Below are positions 8,515 to 18,797 of a stretch of 52,835 nt of DNA, in pieces. Below the pieces are notes generated by a model. The model was not told the origin of the DNA, did no database searches, and worked only from the letters and a program-made list of their open reading frames with translations. A program made the position numbers and the translations under genes. Source of the stretch: Clostridia bacterium (GTDB taxonomy: Bacteria > Bacillota > Clostridia > Oscillospirales > RGIG577); NCBI GenBank assembly GCA_017405765.1, contig JAFQZS010000009.1, positions 1-52,835 on the forward strand. Direction: 5' to 3'. The stretch's first letter is position 1; each line of letters opens with the position of its first letter.

Positions 8515-8727
8515 TTACTGCTTTGATTTTGCATATCTTTGCCGCATATCCCACCTAACGATCCATTCCGCGATCCCGATCCTTCGCGATATGTAAGGAC
8601 AGAGAAGAAGAGCATTTTCCTCCTTATATTTTTCAACGAGGCTATTAACGGCGGCGTTGATCCCTTTACATGAAACGCCGCCGTTTTCCTGCAATACGGA
8701 TTCAAATTCATAAATCATAGTTTTCAT
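8515..8727 (-). CDS. Small hypothetical protein, third gene of the protease operon
   Basis: 70 residues, helical and charged, with no recognised motif and no membrane segment. Its ATG overlaps the stop of the preceding gene as ATGA, a classic coupling arrangement, and this is the main reason to accept it. It ends 10 bases from the stop of the convergent DUF2779 gene. Function unknown; it may work with the degenerate ATPase and FtsH-like protease encoded upstream. Confidence 0.55.
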   Translation of the reverse strand: MKTMIYEFESVLQENGGVSCKGINAAVNSLVEKYKEENALLLCPYISRRIGIAEWIVRWDMRQRYAKSKQ

Positions 8728-9452
8728 TTAGCAATCCTTATTTGATGCATGATCAACAACTTTTGCCGATCGATTTTATGATAGTATTTTTTGATCAAGT
8801 TGACATTATCCGGCGACGGATCTTTCACTAACAACGGCTTCCCCTCATAATGCAGATCACGCATTTTCCCGAAATCATCCCAAAAGCAAACCGTATCGAT
8901 AAAACGTATTGCACAGTTATCCTCGTCTGCTGCTGCGGCGGATCTTCGATTCAAATGATCCTTTAGGCACCTTTTAAACGAGCTTGTAGCTCCCATTCCA
9001 TCGGTAGCACGAGCAAGCTCACTTGTGCGGTTGCATTCCTCTTTTGCTTCATACCGCTCCAAACCGTAATTCGCCCCGCTTTTTGATCCATCAAAAAAGG
9101 ATATCTTATTTTCCTCCTCGCAGCGTCTCATAACTGAAGAGTAGTCGTAAGCCGCTTCTTCTACTGTCCCGTCTTTATTGACTCGAACTGCTGATATCTT
9201 TGTCGAAACGACGTTCGATTTGACCTGATATTTCAAATTATCAACGATCACTTCGGCATACAGTTTTGTACATTGACCCGCCGCGACCGGCGGGTCAATG
9301 TCATCTGTTGAGGCGTACAGCAAAAGGATCCTAACAGCTGAAGCTAACGCGTGTGAGTCACATGTTTCGATCAGCGCAACTGTTTTAGGAAGCTGCATAT
9401 CAAAATGCGTGATCGATCCGAAATTATCGATCGTGAGCCGTTTGATATACAT
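8724..9452 (-). CDS. Truncated RecF/SMC-like protein with a degenerate P-loop
   Basis: 242 residues. The first 50 residues (IKRLTIDNFGSITHFDMQLP, then a strand and a helix) resemble the start of RecF/OLD/YhaN-type ATPases, where a GxxGxGKS P-loop should follow. Here that place reads ETCDSHALAS, so nucleotide binding is probably lost. No Walker B or signature motif is apparent in the rest. It starts 9 bases after the FtsH-like gene ends and overlaps the next small gene. It could be a structural or sensing subunit that kept the fold but not the ATPase. The family link is suggested by the N terminus only. Confidence 0.5.
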   Translation of the reverse strand: MYIKRLTIDNFGSITHFDMQLPKTVALIETCDSHALASAVRILLLYASTDDIDPPVAAGQCTKLYAEVIVDNLKYQVKSNVVSTKISAVRVNKDGTVEEAAYDYSSVMRRCEEENKISFFDGSKSGANYGLERYEAKEECNRTSELARATDGMGATSSFKRCLKDHLNRRSAAAADEDNCAIRFIDTVCFWDDFGKMRDLHYEGKPLLVKDPSPDNVNLIKKYYHKIDRQKLLIMHQIRIAK

Positions 9453-9461
9453 GGTCCCGGA

Positions 9462-10766
9462 TCAGATTACGACTGGGATGACCCGGCAGCTGTGCTTGAT
9501 GCGGCCGATATCTGCCGCGGTGAGGATCCCTTTTTCAGACAGTTCGGACGCAATGGATTCAAACAAATCATGGTTGACAGACAGGATCTCTTTTGTTTTT
9601 CTGTACCATCGTTCCAATTCGGACGATACCGCCTGTTCCTGTTTCGATCTGAGTTCCGAAGAATCGTCGAAACCGTTGCTGTGTAAACTGAAGCCGCATA
9701 CACAGTTCTCTGTAACAAGATCCCAAACAGAACCGAATGCATGATCAAGATCGTTCGAAGACCCGACGTCAACGATCCCGTATTTCTGCTCCAATGCCGC
9801 TATGCCTCCAAGCGATCCGCAAATATGTGCATATCTGGTTTCTGTAGAATGCCTTGCATTGCTTCGATAGTATGAAGTAAATCCGCTGGACTGCCCTTCG
9901 CTGCTGTAAGCCGAGATAAGCGTCACGGTACCGGGATCCAATACTTCTGCAACGGTTGCATGGCCCGCTTCATGATACACGATACGCGCTCTTTTATCTT
10001 TTCCATTTGAAAGATCTGTTTTAGGTGCGGCAACGTTCATCACTTCATTAGGCACATCATAAACAGTATGCAGGCACGCTTTCATAAAATGCTCCATCGT
10101 TATTGCATCTGAGCGTTCAAAGCCTGCGTAAAGCCCGGCTTCATTGATGACAGTCTCCAGTTCTGCACAGGAACGGTCGTCCATGATTTTTGCAACTACG
10201 GCGGCGTCAATGTCGCCGACAAATTTCTTATTTTTTATGTAATGGTTGATGATCTTCACCGCATCTTCACCGCGAGGATTATTAACTTCGATCACACGAT
10301 CAAACCGTCCGGCGCGAAGAAGCGAACGCGGCAGAGCGCGAAGACTGTTTGCAGTAGCGAGGACAAATACTTCCTTTCCCTTGATATCGTCAATACACGA
10401 CTGAACGGTAACGTATTCTTCCGCATCGGGGTGACGATCGTCTCCGTTTGTGAACTTATCCATATCGTCAAGAAACACAATGGAAGGCGCTGCGGCTTTT
10501 GCATCCGTAAACGTCTTTTTAATTGCCTTGATGAAATCACCGTTGGGCTTATCTTTACGGCAGATGAAAGCCTTACGTCCGCTTTCGGCGATCACAGCGC
10601 TTGACATCAGCGTTTTTCCGACTCCGGGATCTCCGTGAAGCAGAAGTCCGCGCGGAGAAGTTACGCCCAGCTTTTTATACACTTCGTTATTTGCAAGAAC
10701 GTCGCTTATCTGTATAAGTTCCCGTTTGATCGCTTCGTAGCCGATGATCTTTTCAAACTCTTTCAC
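9462..10766 (-). CDS. Soluble FtsH-like AAA+ zinc protease
   Basis: 434 residues from the chosen GTG. AAA+ module: Walker A GDPGVGKT (45-52), Walker B IVFLDDMD, sensor ATANS and arginine finger region LRAGRFDR. Protease module: the zinc motif YHEAGH (His265, Glu266, His269) and a downstream SSNDLDHA supplying Asp340, as in peptidase family M41. FtsH proteins are about 600 residues with two N-terminal transmembrane helices; this one has none, so it should be cytosolic. Start choice: AGAGAGG lies 8 bases before GTG 10766, whereas the ATG at 10787 would sit about 4 bases from the predicted transcript start. It is the first gene of a three-gene operon. Confidence 0.8.
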   Translation of the reverse strand: MKEFEKIIGYEAIKRELIQISDVLANNEVYKKLGVTSPRGLLLHGDPGVGKTLMSSAVIAESGRKAFICRKDKPNGDFIKAIKKTFTDAKAAAPSIVFLDDMDKFTNGDDRHPDAEEYVTVQSCIDDIKGKEVFVLATANSLRALPRSLLRAGRFDRVIEVNNPRGEDAVKIINHYIKNKKFVGDIDAAVVAKIMDDRSCAELETVINEAGLYAGFERSDAITMEHFMKACLHTVYDVPNEVMNVAAPKTDLSNGKDKRARIVYHEAGHATVAEVLDPGTVTLISAYSSEGQSSGFTSYYRSNARHSTETRYAHICGSLGGIAALEQKYGIVDVGSSNDLDHAFGSVWDLVTENCVCGFSLHSNGFDDSSELRSKQEQAVSSELERWYRKTKEILSVNHDLFESIASELSEKGILTAADIGRIKHSCRVIPVVI

Positions 10767-10797
10767 TTTCAAAACCTCTCTTATCATTCTTATTTCG

Positions 10798-10835
10798 TAG
10801 ATATATTATCGTTTGTAGCGCACCTGATTTGGTGC
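10798..10835 (-). promoter_or_regulatory. Promoter of the FtsH-like operon with GGTGC operator
   Basis: Minus strand: CAGGTG (10826-10821) at -35, 17-bp spacer, TATCTA (10803-10798) at -10. The -35 belongs to the perfect dyad GCACC-N6-GGTGC (10820-10835). Its geometry is identical to the other three island promoters carrying this element. Confidence 0.6.
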
Positions 10836-12857
10836 TTAAGAAGCAAATCCTATAGTACGTTTCTTTAACTCGCTTTTTACAGCCGGGATCTCTATATCTT
10901 CATCTTTAAGGGACATAAGCGTTTTTGCGTCTACGAGATCCGGATCCATTGCGAGAATTCGGTTTGCCTGATTCATTTTAGATATTTCAAGCAGATTTCT
11001 GACGAATCTTCCGTTGCCGAAATCCGTCCTTGTTCTTGCGCTTTCAAACACGACCGACAACTTTTCAATCGCCTTGTCTGTTAAAGTAATTCCTTTTGAT
11101 CTTCCTATCATCTTTGCTATCTCGCACAGTTCTTCTGTAGTGTAATCCGCGAAGGGCACATGGAAGGCAATGCGTGAACGCAAACCGGGATTCTTATTCA
11201 GAAACGACTCCATTTCATCGGGATAACCTGCAAAGATCACAACAAGATCCTCCCTGCGGTTTTCCATTTCCTGAACGATGGTATTGATCGCTTCATCACC
11301 GAACAATCCGGCGCGGCCATCCACAAGCGAATACGCCTCGTCAATAAACAGTACGCCGCCCATCGCCGCTTTGAATTTGTCTTTTACGATCTGTGCCGTC
11401 CAGCCGACGTATTTTCCGACGAGATCGCTTCTGCCCACCTCAACGAGCTGACCTTTGGAAAGCAATCCGTTTTCCTTCATGATACGGGCAAAAAGCCGCG
11501 CGACAGTCGTTTTGGCAGTCCCGGGATTCCCGGTGAACACCATATGCATTGACGGACGATCCTGCTTGACGCCTTTATCCTTATATATCCGTTGAAGCTT
11601 GTAATAATTCAACGCTTTGCCTATGACGGCTTTTGCGTCTGCAAGGCCGATCATCTCGTTAAGGTCGTCATACGCTGTACCGCGAGCGACTTCCTTTATC
11701 GTTTCTTTACGGCAAACCTGAATATCTTTATACTGCGGGAAAACGGACGTCTTCATTTTATCGTTGTACCATTCGTTGAACATGGCGCGAAGTTCATCAG
11801 GCAAATACTGTTTTTCGGGTTCCAAATCTTTATACAGCTTCTTGTCAGGTCTTATGTGGTTATCCCCGCAAAGCATTTTCAAATATTCTGTTGATTTTTC
11901 AATGTCGGCAAGATCCTCTTTGATCTCCACGATTCCAATGGAACCGAGGTTTTCACAGAATAGTTTTTTTACCTTTTCGCAGGTGCGCGGCAAGCAGAAT
12001 ATTGTCAACACCTGATTGCGGTATTTCATCATTGTTTCGCAAAGAGCCAAGATTGTTTCCATCTCGCTGTTTGCGTAATCGTCGTCATCGGAATCATCTT
12101 TTGCCATATAACGAACCAGGATCGCACCTCCAATACAGCTCTTATACAGAGCATCATATACGATGTGCGAAAAATTCCGCCCCGGAAAAAAATCAATGAA
12201 GCAATAACGGCGACTCTTGATACGATCATTGTCATACAGTGCCTGAAGAAGTGTGTGCGATAACTCTTTGCGAGTATCCCGGTCGTCGGTTTCAATCATA
12301 TAATGCACAGGATGACCAAAAGCTTTAGTATTTGTCTTTTTGGAGTAGATCCTGTCAAGCTCCGGGCGCAATGTTTCTTCCGCAAGGAGCTTTCTTGAAG
12401 ATTCATACAACGAGGATCTATCCGTTACCTCGCCGAGCAGGTTTTCACCATATTCGATTCCATAATTATATCCGCTGATCTTATCAAGATCAAAACGCTC
12501 AAGAACATCATCATCGTCCTCGATATAATTGCAGCGGTCTGCGCTACTGAGAAGATTCTTCATGGAAGAAAAGGTGATCTCATATACATCCAGGTCCTTG
12601 GCGATAATACCGAGATATTTGAAATAAGAACGCGCCAACTTTTTGGCATCGATCGACGAAGGGGAAATGATCCCACATGTGATCTCATTGAGACCGAGAT
12701 TGGAAATAAAGCAGTATGTCCCTTTTTTGTATCGCTCATTGTAATCTTCGCTTTTTCCCGCAATTTGTCTTGTTCGTTCTTCTTTTACTCTTCGATCATT
12801 GTTTCCTTCCACCCATTTTTCATCGCCAAGCATTGCGGTGGCTTTATAAAACAACAT
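10836..12857 (-). CDS. CbxX/SpoVK-type AAA+ ATPase with a large N-terminal region
   Basis: 673 residues from ATG 12857, which follows GGGAGGTAATAAT; an ORF extension to 12992 would cross the promoter. The C-terminal 270 residues are a complete CbxX/CfqX-family AAA+ domain: Walker A TGNPGTAKTT (about 442-451), GRSDLVGKYVG, Walker B GVLFIDEAY, AGYP, and the arginine-rich GNGRFVRN. The N-terminal 390 residues are unrecognised; a middle part (RYCFIDFFPG, then ILVRYMAKDD) may be a degenerate second AAA-like domain. Relatives act as remodelling chaperones or in secretion. Here it is a single-gene unit with its own copy of the shared operator. Substrate unknown. Confidence 0.75.
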   Translation of the reverse strand: MLFYKATAMLGDEKWVEGNNDRRVKEERTRQIAGKSEDYNERYKKGTYCFISNLGLNEITCGIISPSSIDAKKLARSYFKYLGIIAKDLDVYEITFSSMKNLLSSADRCNYIEDDDDVLERFDLDKISGYNYGIEYGENLLGEVTDRSSLYESSRKLLAEETLRPELDRIYSKKTNTKAFGHPVHYMIETDDRDTRKELSHTLLQALYDNDRIKSRRYCFIDFFPGRNFSHIVYDALYKSCIGGAILVRYMAKDDSDDDDYANSEMETILALCETMMKYRNQVLTIFCLPRTCEKVKKLFCENLGSIGIVEIKEDLADIEKSTEYLKMLCGDNHIRPDKKLYKDLEPEKQYLPDELRAMFNEWYNDKMKTSVFPQYKDIQVCRKETIKEVARGTAYDDLNEMIGLADAKAVIGKALNYYKLQRIYKDKGVKQDRPSMHMVFTGNPGTAKTTVARLFARIMKENGLLSKGQLVEVGRSDLVGKYVGWTAQIVKDKFKAAMGGVLFIDEAYSLVDGRAGLFGDEAINTIVQEMENRREDLVVIFAGYPDEMESFLNKNPGLRSRIAFHVPFADYTTEELCEIAKMIGRSKGITLTDKAIEKLSVVFESARTRTDFGNGRFVRNLLEISKMNQANRILAMDPDLVDAKTLMSLKDEDIEIPAVKSELKKRTIGFAS

Positions 12858-12890
12858 ATTATTACCTCCCTGTCTCATCGTGTATTTCAT

Positions 12891-12930
12891 CTTACGGTAT
12901 AATGATACCGTAAGTAATGCACCAAAATCG
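12891..12930 (-). promoter_or_regulatory. Promoter of the CbxX-type gene: GGTGCA operator plus a 10-bp palindrome
   Basis: Minus strand: TTGGTG (12925-12920), 17-bp spacer, TTATAC (12902-12897). Overlapping the -10 is a perfect inverted repeat, CTTACGGTAT-AATG-ATACCGTAAG (12891-12914). Upstream of the -35 the sequence ACCTCCCGATT closely matches the same position at the helicase-operon promoter. Confidence 0.65.
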
Positions 12931-12961
12931 GGAGGTAATGATTTTAAGAAAAAGCAATTTG

Positions 12962-14302
12962 TCAGACGGTGATTCTTGCTATTTTTCCCCAAGGCGGATT
13001 GACTTCTTCATTGTTTAACAGCCACAACACTGGGATCCCCATAGACAGTTTTTCCTTCGGAAACGGCGCAAAACCGTCTGTCAGAATTATGATACTTGCC
13101 GGGAGCTTATCCTGCATATGTTTGTGGACGTACTCAAAAATTATTTGAAAGTCCGTTCCTCCGCCGCCTGCAGGCTTTATGATTTTAAACTCTTCAAGTG
13201 ATGTAAAAGGTTTTGGTTCAATAATTGCCGCATCAAAGAACCCAAGCCACCCTTTCAGTTTACCGTCAAACTGATCGATAGCTCCTTTAACTTCTGAATA
13301 CGCAGCAGTAATCATATCGTCAGACATACTTCCGGATGTATCAATCATAAACAGAATATCTTCAACCAGATCGTCTTTGTCATTAAAGTCGGGCAAGAAA
13401 AATGGGCTCTCGTCGAAACGTCTGTCGGGCGGAGTAAAAGAGTAGTCCACAATTTCTTCCTGAACAAAATCGTTCAATATCATACGCCAATCTGTTTGAG
13501 GTTTGCGTAATTCTTTGAATAATCGTTCCGCGAACAACGGGAGAAGGCCTCTTTGATTAGACGGATCGCGAATAGATATCGCTTCACAAGCATCTTCAAA
13601 ACGTTTGACCCAAACGTCTCTGAGGGTATCGTCTTCTTTCTCCATTCCCCAACGAGTGTGATCATCCCAAACTGCCGGAGCATCTGTTTTCTTGTCTTGT
13701 TTTTGTTTTGCTCGCCCCAAAGCACTGGGGGGTGCGTCTCCTTCTTCGGCTCCTTTTGCGTCTCCTTCTTCATCTCCTTCTTCGGCATAGCCTCCCGACT
13801 CGCCCAAGGTTCCAATCAAAGCAGGTTTTGGTTTCCTGTTTTTGGGAGGCGGCGGAAGCATTCCGTAGATCTGTTCTGCAGTGTACTCATATCCTTCTTT
13901 CCCATCTGGAGCTACGTGCATGGATTCCCCATATTTTTTCAGAGTGATCGCCTTTCGATTCATATTATTTGACAACAGAATATTTGAGTTGACAACGATA
14001 TCACAGGCAATGTTAAATTGTTCGTTATCACGATTTCCTTGACGCATACAGTGTTGCAAAACGACGTGAAGTATCTCATGCATCATAATGAAATCAAGTT
14101 CCGAATCACTGAGTTCGTCCAGAAACTTCGGTCCGAAGAATATCCGGCGTCCGTCTGTGGCGGCTGTTTCACAGTTTTCATCAATCGAATAAATCATGTG
14201 CATTAACAGCAAGCCGTAGAAGCCATTGTTTATGAGCAGGCGCATGCGCGACATCAGGAGTCGCTTCATATATTCTTTTTTCTTTTCATCTGACAGAACC
14301 AT
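12962..14302 (-). CDS. VWA-like protein with a putative metallopeptidase domain (DUF2201 type)
   Basis: 446 residues. The N-terminal region has a zinc-metallopeptidase-like HEILHVVLQH motif (75-84). A low-complexity acidic linker (about 150-200) follows, and then a C-terminal von Willebrand A-type domain with the MIDAS motif DTSGSMS and a later ILTDGFAPFP. This two-domain arrangement is typical of the VWA partner of MoxR AAA+ ATPases, which together act like metal-chelatase or protein-remodelling machines. The start overlaps the MoxR gene by 17 bases behind GGGAG. It is the last gene of a four-ORF operon with the SNF2 helicase; transcription comes from 18.8 kb. Whether the HExxH motif is proteolytic is unknown. 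Confidence 0.8.
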   Translation of the reverse strand: MVLSDEKKKEYMKRLLMSRMRLLINNGFYGLLLMHMIYSIDENCETAATDGRRIFFGPKFLDELSDSELDFIMMHEILHVVLQHCMRQGNRDNEQFNIACDIVVNSNILLSNNMNRKAITLKKYGESMHVAPDGKEGYEYTAEQIYGMLPPPPKNRKPKPALIGTLGESGGYAEEGDEEGDAKGAEEGDAPPSALGRAKQKQDKKTDAPAVWDDHTRWGMEKEDDTLRDVWVKRFEDACEAISIRDPSNQRGLLPLFAERLFKELRKPQTDWRMILNDFVQEEIVDYSFTPPDRRFDESPFFLPDFNDKDDLVEDILFMIDTSGSMSDDMITAAYSEVKGAIDQFDGKLKGWLGFFDAAIIEPKPFTSLEEFKIIKPAGGGGTDFQIIFEYVHKHMQDKLPASIIILTDGFAPFPKEKLSMGIPVLWLLNNEEVNPPWGKIARITV

Positions 14303-15251
14303 TCATCAAACTCCCTTTTGTCTGCAGCCATTTACTGAACTCCGGAATAGTCATCAATGTCTGCTTGAAGTCTTTTTCGATGTACATATAGTCTTTAAGC
14401 AGAACCGCGCTGAAATCCGGGGGCATTTTGTCTGCGTAACGAATTGAATTGGCGATCCGCCCAATATTATCTTTATGAGCACGCGCATAACAAGTCATTG
14501 AAGCGGTCAGGGCGTACATAGCGTCTGTATTTTGAGGCATCTTTGGCATTTTCCCGTCGAATATATCTTCAATTGACGGCAAATCATCACTGCCTGGATC
14601 AAATCCCATAAGATAATTCTGCCTGAATGATAGAAATCCGATCACTTTATCATTGATACTGGAAGTAATTGCCCACTCTTTCCACGATTTGAAGCTTCCT
14701 TCAACTTCAATATGCATAAGACGGTTTGCCAGAGCTTTCGGCATTTTGAATGCAACCGATTTGTCTGTTGTACGGTTACCGGCTGCGATAACGATGCAAT
14801 TGTCCGGGAGCTTATGTTCTCCGACAATTCGATCCAGCGTTATCTGATATGCGGCGGCTTGAACAGACTGAGGCGCAGCAGAGATTTCATCAAGGAACAA
14901 GATATTTACCAAATTGTCCGATGGATCCATCTGAAAGATCTGCGGTTTCAGCCAAACTGCAAGTGTTTTATCCGCATTTGAAGTGGGGATACCTCTAAGA
15001 TCTATCGGGTTAAACAGAAGAAGTCTTACGTCGGTTACGTGAACGTCTTTCTTTGTGGCGTTTTTAATCTCTTTGGCTATCTGTCTGACAGCCTGAGATT
15101 TACCTACGCCCGGAGGGCCCCAAAGCATAACGGAGGGCATGGTTTTGATGGGTAATCCGTTGTTGATGACGGTGCTGTAGGCGTGACTTAGTTTATTGAC
15201 CATTTTTCCAACTGTCATTGAGGGTATATTCGTTAGTTTAACGTCGCTCAT
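14286..15251 (-). CDS. MoxR-family AAA+ ATPase
   Basis: 321 residues. Walker A GPPGVGKS (45-52), Walker B ILFLDEIS, then a sensor-like IAAGN and the arginine-bearing [14 protein letters not shown]. This is the AAA_5/MoxR pattern. Its ATG overlaps the helicase stop (ATGA) and its end overlaps the VWA gene, so helicase, MoxR and VWA proteins should be made together. MoxR ATPases usually work on or with a VWA protein to activate or remodel a target complex; here the target may be the helicase (inference from the operon). Confidence 0.85.
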   Translation of the reverse strand: MSDVKLTNIPSMTVGKMVNKLSHAYSTVINNGLPIKTMPSVMLWGPPGVGKSQAVRQIAKEIKNATKKDVHVTDVRLLLFNPIDLRGIPTSNADKTLAVWLKPQIFQMDPSDNLVNILFLDEISAAPQSVQAAAYQITLDRIVGEHKLPDNCIVIAAGNRTTDKSVAFKMPKALANRLMHIEVEGSFKSWKEWAITSSINDKVIGFLSFRQNYLMGFDPGSDDLPSIEDIFDGKMPKMPQNTDAMYALTASMTCYARAHKDNIGRIANSIRYADKMPPDFSAVLLKDYMYIEKDFKQTLMTIPEFSKWLQTKGSLMNGSVR

Positions 15252-17551
15252 TTTTTGTTCACTCCCAACTTCTTATCAAGTTCTTCAACTTTTTTCTTAT
15301 AGGTTTCAATCTTGTCTGCGTAGCTCTCGTCTTTAGCCAACTCAAACCGTATATCGCGTTCTTTTTCTTTCAACTTTTCAAGATTCATCTTCAGTTTGAT
15401 CAGGTGCTCTTCGAGAGAATCCAGATAATTGTCAATACGTATCAGATTACCTATATCCGTATCTCCGAGTTCAACGTAGTATTTTCCGCTCCTTTTAAGC
15501 CAAACATATGGCTTTTCACTTGTCATGTTTGCGGGAAGGACAATATCAAATCCCCAATATGACATAAGTGTTTTTTCTTTTGTCTCCAGCATGTTATCCT
15601 TAATCGCAGTACCGATAAACTCACGAAGAAGCTTTCGTTTTTCCGCCTCCTCTTTTTTCAACTTGTTGTCTTCAACAGGAGGATTGAACTTCTTCCATTC
15701 CGCGTAATATGCAATATCCAAACCGCAGTTTTCTATAAGCTTGATTTGGTTTTCTATTTGACCGGGGATCCCAAGCAACTCTTTTTCAAGCCGGATCCTC
15801 GACTCGACAAGTTTGCGTTGAAGAGTCAAGTATCGGGTCAATTCGTTAGCGGCTTCAACACGTTGTTTTACAAGCGGATCACCTACGGCAAGCGCCTTTA
15901 CTTCTGCATAATCAAGGACTGTATCTTCAATTTCAGCACCGCTTCGCTCGGTAAGCGATCCGGAAAGCAATCCGGAAATAAAGCGCTGCTTCGTTTCAAG
16001 AAGCTGCCATGAATATGCGTCAAAGCTTCCTACCGTGATATAACGGTAGATATAAACCTTTCCGCATGTATTTCCCTGACGAAGGATCCTTCCTTCACGC
16101 TGCGTCATATCTGCCGGTCTCCACGGAACATCAATGTGATGCAGCGCAATAAGGCGCTCCTGAATGTTGACGCCGAGCCCCAGTTTGAACGTTGAACCGA
16201 TCAAGACTCTGATATCGCCGCTTCTGACCTTTGCAAAAAGCAGAGATCTTTTTACTTCGGTTTCTGCATCGTGGACAAAGGCAATCTTGTCAGCCGGTAC
16301 GCCAAGCAGAACAAGCCTGTCTCTCAACTCAGAATAGATATTAAATCCGGTCTTTGGTGTTGAAGTATCGCAGAAAATGATTTGAGCGCTCTTATTTGCA
16401 TAGGTCTTGAAATATATGTCCGCTACGTTTTCGGAGCAACGAGCGACCTTTGACAGATAGGTAAACGTCGCCGAAGAATCGACAAGTCTTAAGTCCAATG
16501 CCGCCTTTCTGCCGTCGGTAGTGATCTTCAGCATATTGTCTTCTTTCCTGCTCACTCGCCCTCGCCTTACGTCATCCGCCCTTGTAGATATATCTGCCAG
16601 ATAAGCAGCAAATGCCGGAGTCTTCGAGACAAGTGCATCGTTGTATCCGTCAAATGCAGGAATACCTGCTGATTCATCAACCTGATGAAAATCGGCAATT
16701 GATGAAAGCAGAGATGCAAGTTCGGGAAGGTTATGAAACTTTACAAATCGTGTTGCAAGACGATAAGTACTTGTGTCCACGTCAATTTCAAATTCTGTAA
16801 CTCTCTCAGCGAACATTCCGATCCAGCTGTCAAAGCTTTGCAAATCAAGCATTCCAAGCTCACCGCTCTGAAGATACTGCTGCATGATATATGCGTCGGT
16901 GATGGAGTTGCTAATAGGTGTTCCGGTGGCAAGCACAACGCCCTTGCCATCATTCTTTTTCTGCACCATATGAACTTTGTCCATCATATCCCGGCATCGT
17001 TTAGAACCGGTGCTGTTTATGCCGAGAACATTATTCGCTTTCGTTTCAAGCGGAACATTTTTGAAATTGTGCGCTTCGTCAATGAACAGTCGTGTAATTC
17101 CAAGTTCGTCAAAATAGACGGCGTCGTACATATCATCAATGGCAATAGCAATTTCCGAAAGCGCTTTATTGATAGCTTCTTGCTTTTTCTTCAGCTTTGA
17201 CGTAGCTTTGCCTTTTTGGTTTAACACATTTGCCACGTTCTCTTTTTTTGCTTCTAACTCTTCATGATAATAGTCCTTTGAGAGAGGTATCTTTTCAAAG
17301 CAACTGTAAGCCATGATTATACCGTCATAATCAAGATCTCTTATTTGTTTAAGTACGTTTTCACGCTTTTGCGGTGTAAAAGTTTTAGGATCAACACAGA
17401 GCAGTTTTGCATTCGGGTACATCAGCGTAAAAGTATTCCGCCACTGACCGACGATATTGTTGGGTACTACATACAGGTTTTTCTTTGATAGCCCCATTCT
17501 GCGCATTTCCTGTCCTGCCGCTATCATGACATAAGTCTTTCCGGCGCCCAC
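15248..17551 (-). CDS. SNF2-family helicase, C-terminal part (frameshifted from the upstream ORF)
   Basis: 767 residues from a GTG that is almost certainly not a real start, because it lies inside helicase motif I (AHDVGAGKT). Motifs in order: [19 protein letters not shown] in [19 protein letters not shown], then the second RecA lobe with [12 protein letters not shown] and [12 protein letters not shown] coiled-coil C-terminal tail of about 200 residues follows. In the frame just upstream the sequence continues as PNTLLAHDV, joining the preceding ORF's [12 protein letters not shown] if one C is restored near 17574. The intact protein would be about 1170 residues, resembling the SNF2 helicase part of large helicase-methylase proteins of integrative elements, but without the methylase. 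Confidence 0.8.
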   Translation of the reverse strand: MGAGKTYVMIAAGQEMRRMGLSKKNLYVVPNNIVGQWRNTFTLMYPNAKLLCVDPKTFTPQKRENVLKQIRDLDYDGIIMAYSCFEKIPLSKDYYHEELEAKKENVANVLNQKGKATSKLKKKQEAINKALSEIAIAIDDMYDAVYFDELGITRLFIDEAHNFKNVPLETKANNVLGINSTGSKRCRDMMDKVHMVQKKNDGKGVVLATGTPISNSITDAYIMQQYLQSGELGMLDLQSFDSWIGMFAERVTEFEIDVDTSTYRLATRFVKFHNLPELASLLSSIADFHQVDESAGIPAFDGYNDALVSKTPAFAAYLADISTRADDVRRGRVSRKEDNMLKITTDGRKAALDLRLVDSSATFTYLSKVARCSENVADIYFKTYANKSAQIIFCDTSTPKTGFNIYSELRDRLVLLGVPADKIAFVHDAETEVKRSLLFAKVRSGDIRVLIGSTFKLGLGVNIQERLIALHHIDVPWRPADMTQREGRILRQGNTCGKVYIYRYITVGSFDAYSWQLLETKQRFISGLLSGSLTERSGAEIEDTVLDYAEVKALAVGDPLVKQRVEAANELTRYLTLQRKLVESRIRLEKELLGIPGQIENQIKLIENCGLDIAYYAEWKKFNPPVEDNKLKKEEAEKRKLLREFIGTAIKDNMLETKEKTLMSYWGFDIVLPANMTSEKPYVWLKRSGKYYVELGDTDIGNLIRIDNYLDSLEEHLIKLKMNLEKLKEKERDIRFELAKDESYADKIETYKKKVEELDKKLGVNKK

Positions 17552-18774
17552 ATCGTGAGCCAGAAGGGTGTTAGGTGTAATATGATGCGTGCGACCGCGT
17601 CTTTCTGATAAGGATACAACTGCACAGCAGGCGACATGCCCGGAAACTCAAGGAATGAACCATCAAATAGTCTTCTTCGGACACAACTGAAATTGTTTTC
17701 AAAAATGATTTCAAGTCTTTCTTTTCTTGCGTCGTCTTCCCAAACCCATTTTTGAAACTCTTTTATGAGTTTCTGTTGCTTTTCAATTGCCGCCACCGTC
17801 TCTGCTTTGTTGATAACTCGCTTTTTACCGGAGTTGTTGGTAGGGCAACTTATTTCGTCGGTAACAGCGACGCTTTTCATGTTAAGAGTTTTTTCGAGGA
17901 TATGAAGAGCTTCCATTTTGTCGGTTCCATATGTTTTTCTGACGCCGACACTGTGATTGTATCTTGATTTGCACGGTATTTCCCAAGTTCCGGTGATCTC
18001 ATCATGTATTGTTTTCCACGATCCTGTTATTTCATCTTTATTGTAACAACTCCAACCGTGCTTGAATGGATCTCCGAACAAATGAAGTATAAAATCATCA
18101 ATAATATCAGCCGGAACCCAAGGAGATCCGAGCGTGATATAAATATCCTTCGTTGCAACTGTAGGGGGAAGGAGCTTCTCAATTGCTTTTATATTGTCGG
18201 AAAAATATCCGTTATACTCTTTATTTGCCTCTTTTGCGGATTTCCACTTCCGCATAAGATTTCCGGACAGGTATTCTTCCGCAGTTTCCCATCCCTTATA
18301 GAAATACTCACCCCACGTATCCGGATTTTGATAGATTGCCCCTTTGAGAGTGCTGATAACAGTCTTATAGTCTGAACCTGTAATCGAAGAAATGTATTCA
18401 ATATCTACTTTTCCGAGTGTGGTCAGACTGATTATCAAAGCATCAGGAATACTGTCCGTGTGTACGCCTTGCGCACGGACATCCGAATTAAACACGTTAT
18501 TCCAGTCCAAAGGAAGGTCCATGCAGGTTACTTCCTGTATATGGGCTTCTTTGAGTTCTTTTTCTTCGCGTGCTTTACGTTCAGCTTCCTCGCGTTCACG
18601 CTTTTCTTTTTCCTTCTTCTCTCGACATTTGGCACGAGACTGCCATTCTTGAAGCTTTCCGATTGCGGCTTCGAGTTCATCACTCGAAAAATCAGCCCCA
18701 GCTGCACTAGACATTTTCAAAATATCAAATATACTGAGTTGTTCAAACTTGTTATCCGACTTATTGTCACTCAT
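17524..18774 (-). CDS. SNF2-family helicase, N-terminal part
   Basis: 416 residues, first ORF of the helicase operon. It has a charged coiled-coil segment (about 45-75), a middle domain with [18 protein letters not shown] and [20 protein letters not shown], resembling the region that precedes the SNF2 motor in large helicases of mobile elements, and then the motor entry motif [13 protein letters not shown]. The last 17 residues (LHLTPFW...) are off-frame. The reading frame breaks at about 17574-17575, where GG on the plus strand should be GGG to keep the frame into motif I. This is a deletion, a programmed shift or a sequencing error; no classic slippery heptamer is visible. Confidence 0.75.
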   Translation of the reverse strand: MSDNKSDNKFEQLSIFDILKMSSAAGADFSSDELEAAIGKLQEWQSRAKCREKKEKEKREREEAERKAREEKELKEAHIQEVTCMDLPLDWNNVFNSDVRAQGVHTDSIPDALIISLTTLGKVDIEYISSITGSDYKTVISTLKGAIYQNPDTWGEYFYKGWETAEEYLSGNLMRKWKSAKEANKEYNGYFSDNIKAIEKLLPPTVATKDIYITLGSPWVPADIIDDFILHLFGDPFKHGWSCYNKDEITGSWKTIHDEITGTWEIPCKSRYNHSVGVRKTYGTDKMEALHILEKTLNMKSVAVTDEISCPTNNSGKKRVINKAETVAAIEKQQKLIKEFQKWVWEDDARKERLEIIFENNFSCVRRRLFDGSFLEFPGMSPAVQLYPYQKDAVARIILHLTPFWLTMWAPERLMS

Positions 18775-18797
18775 ATATAGCCTCCCTGCCCGTACTG

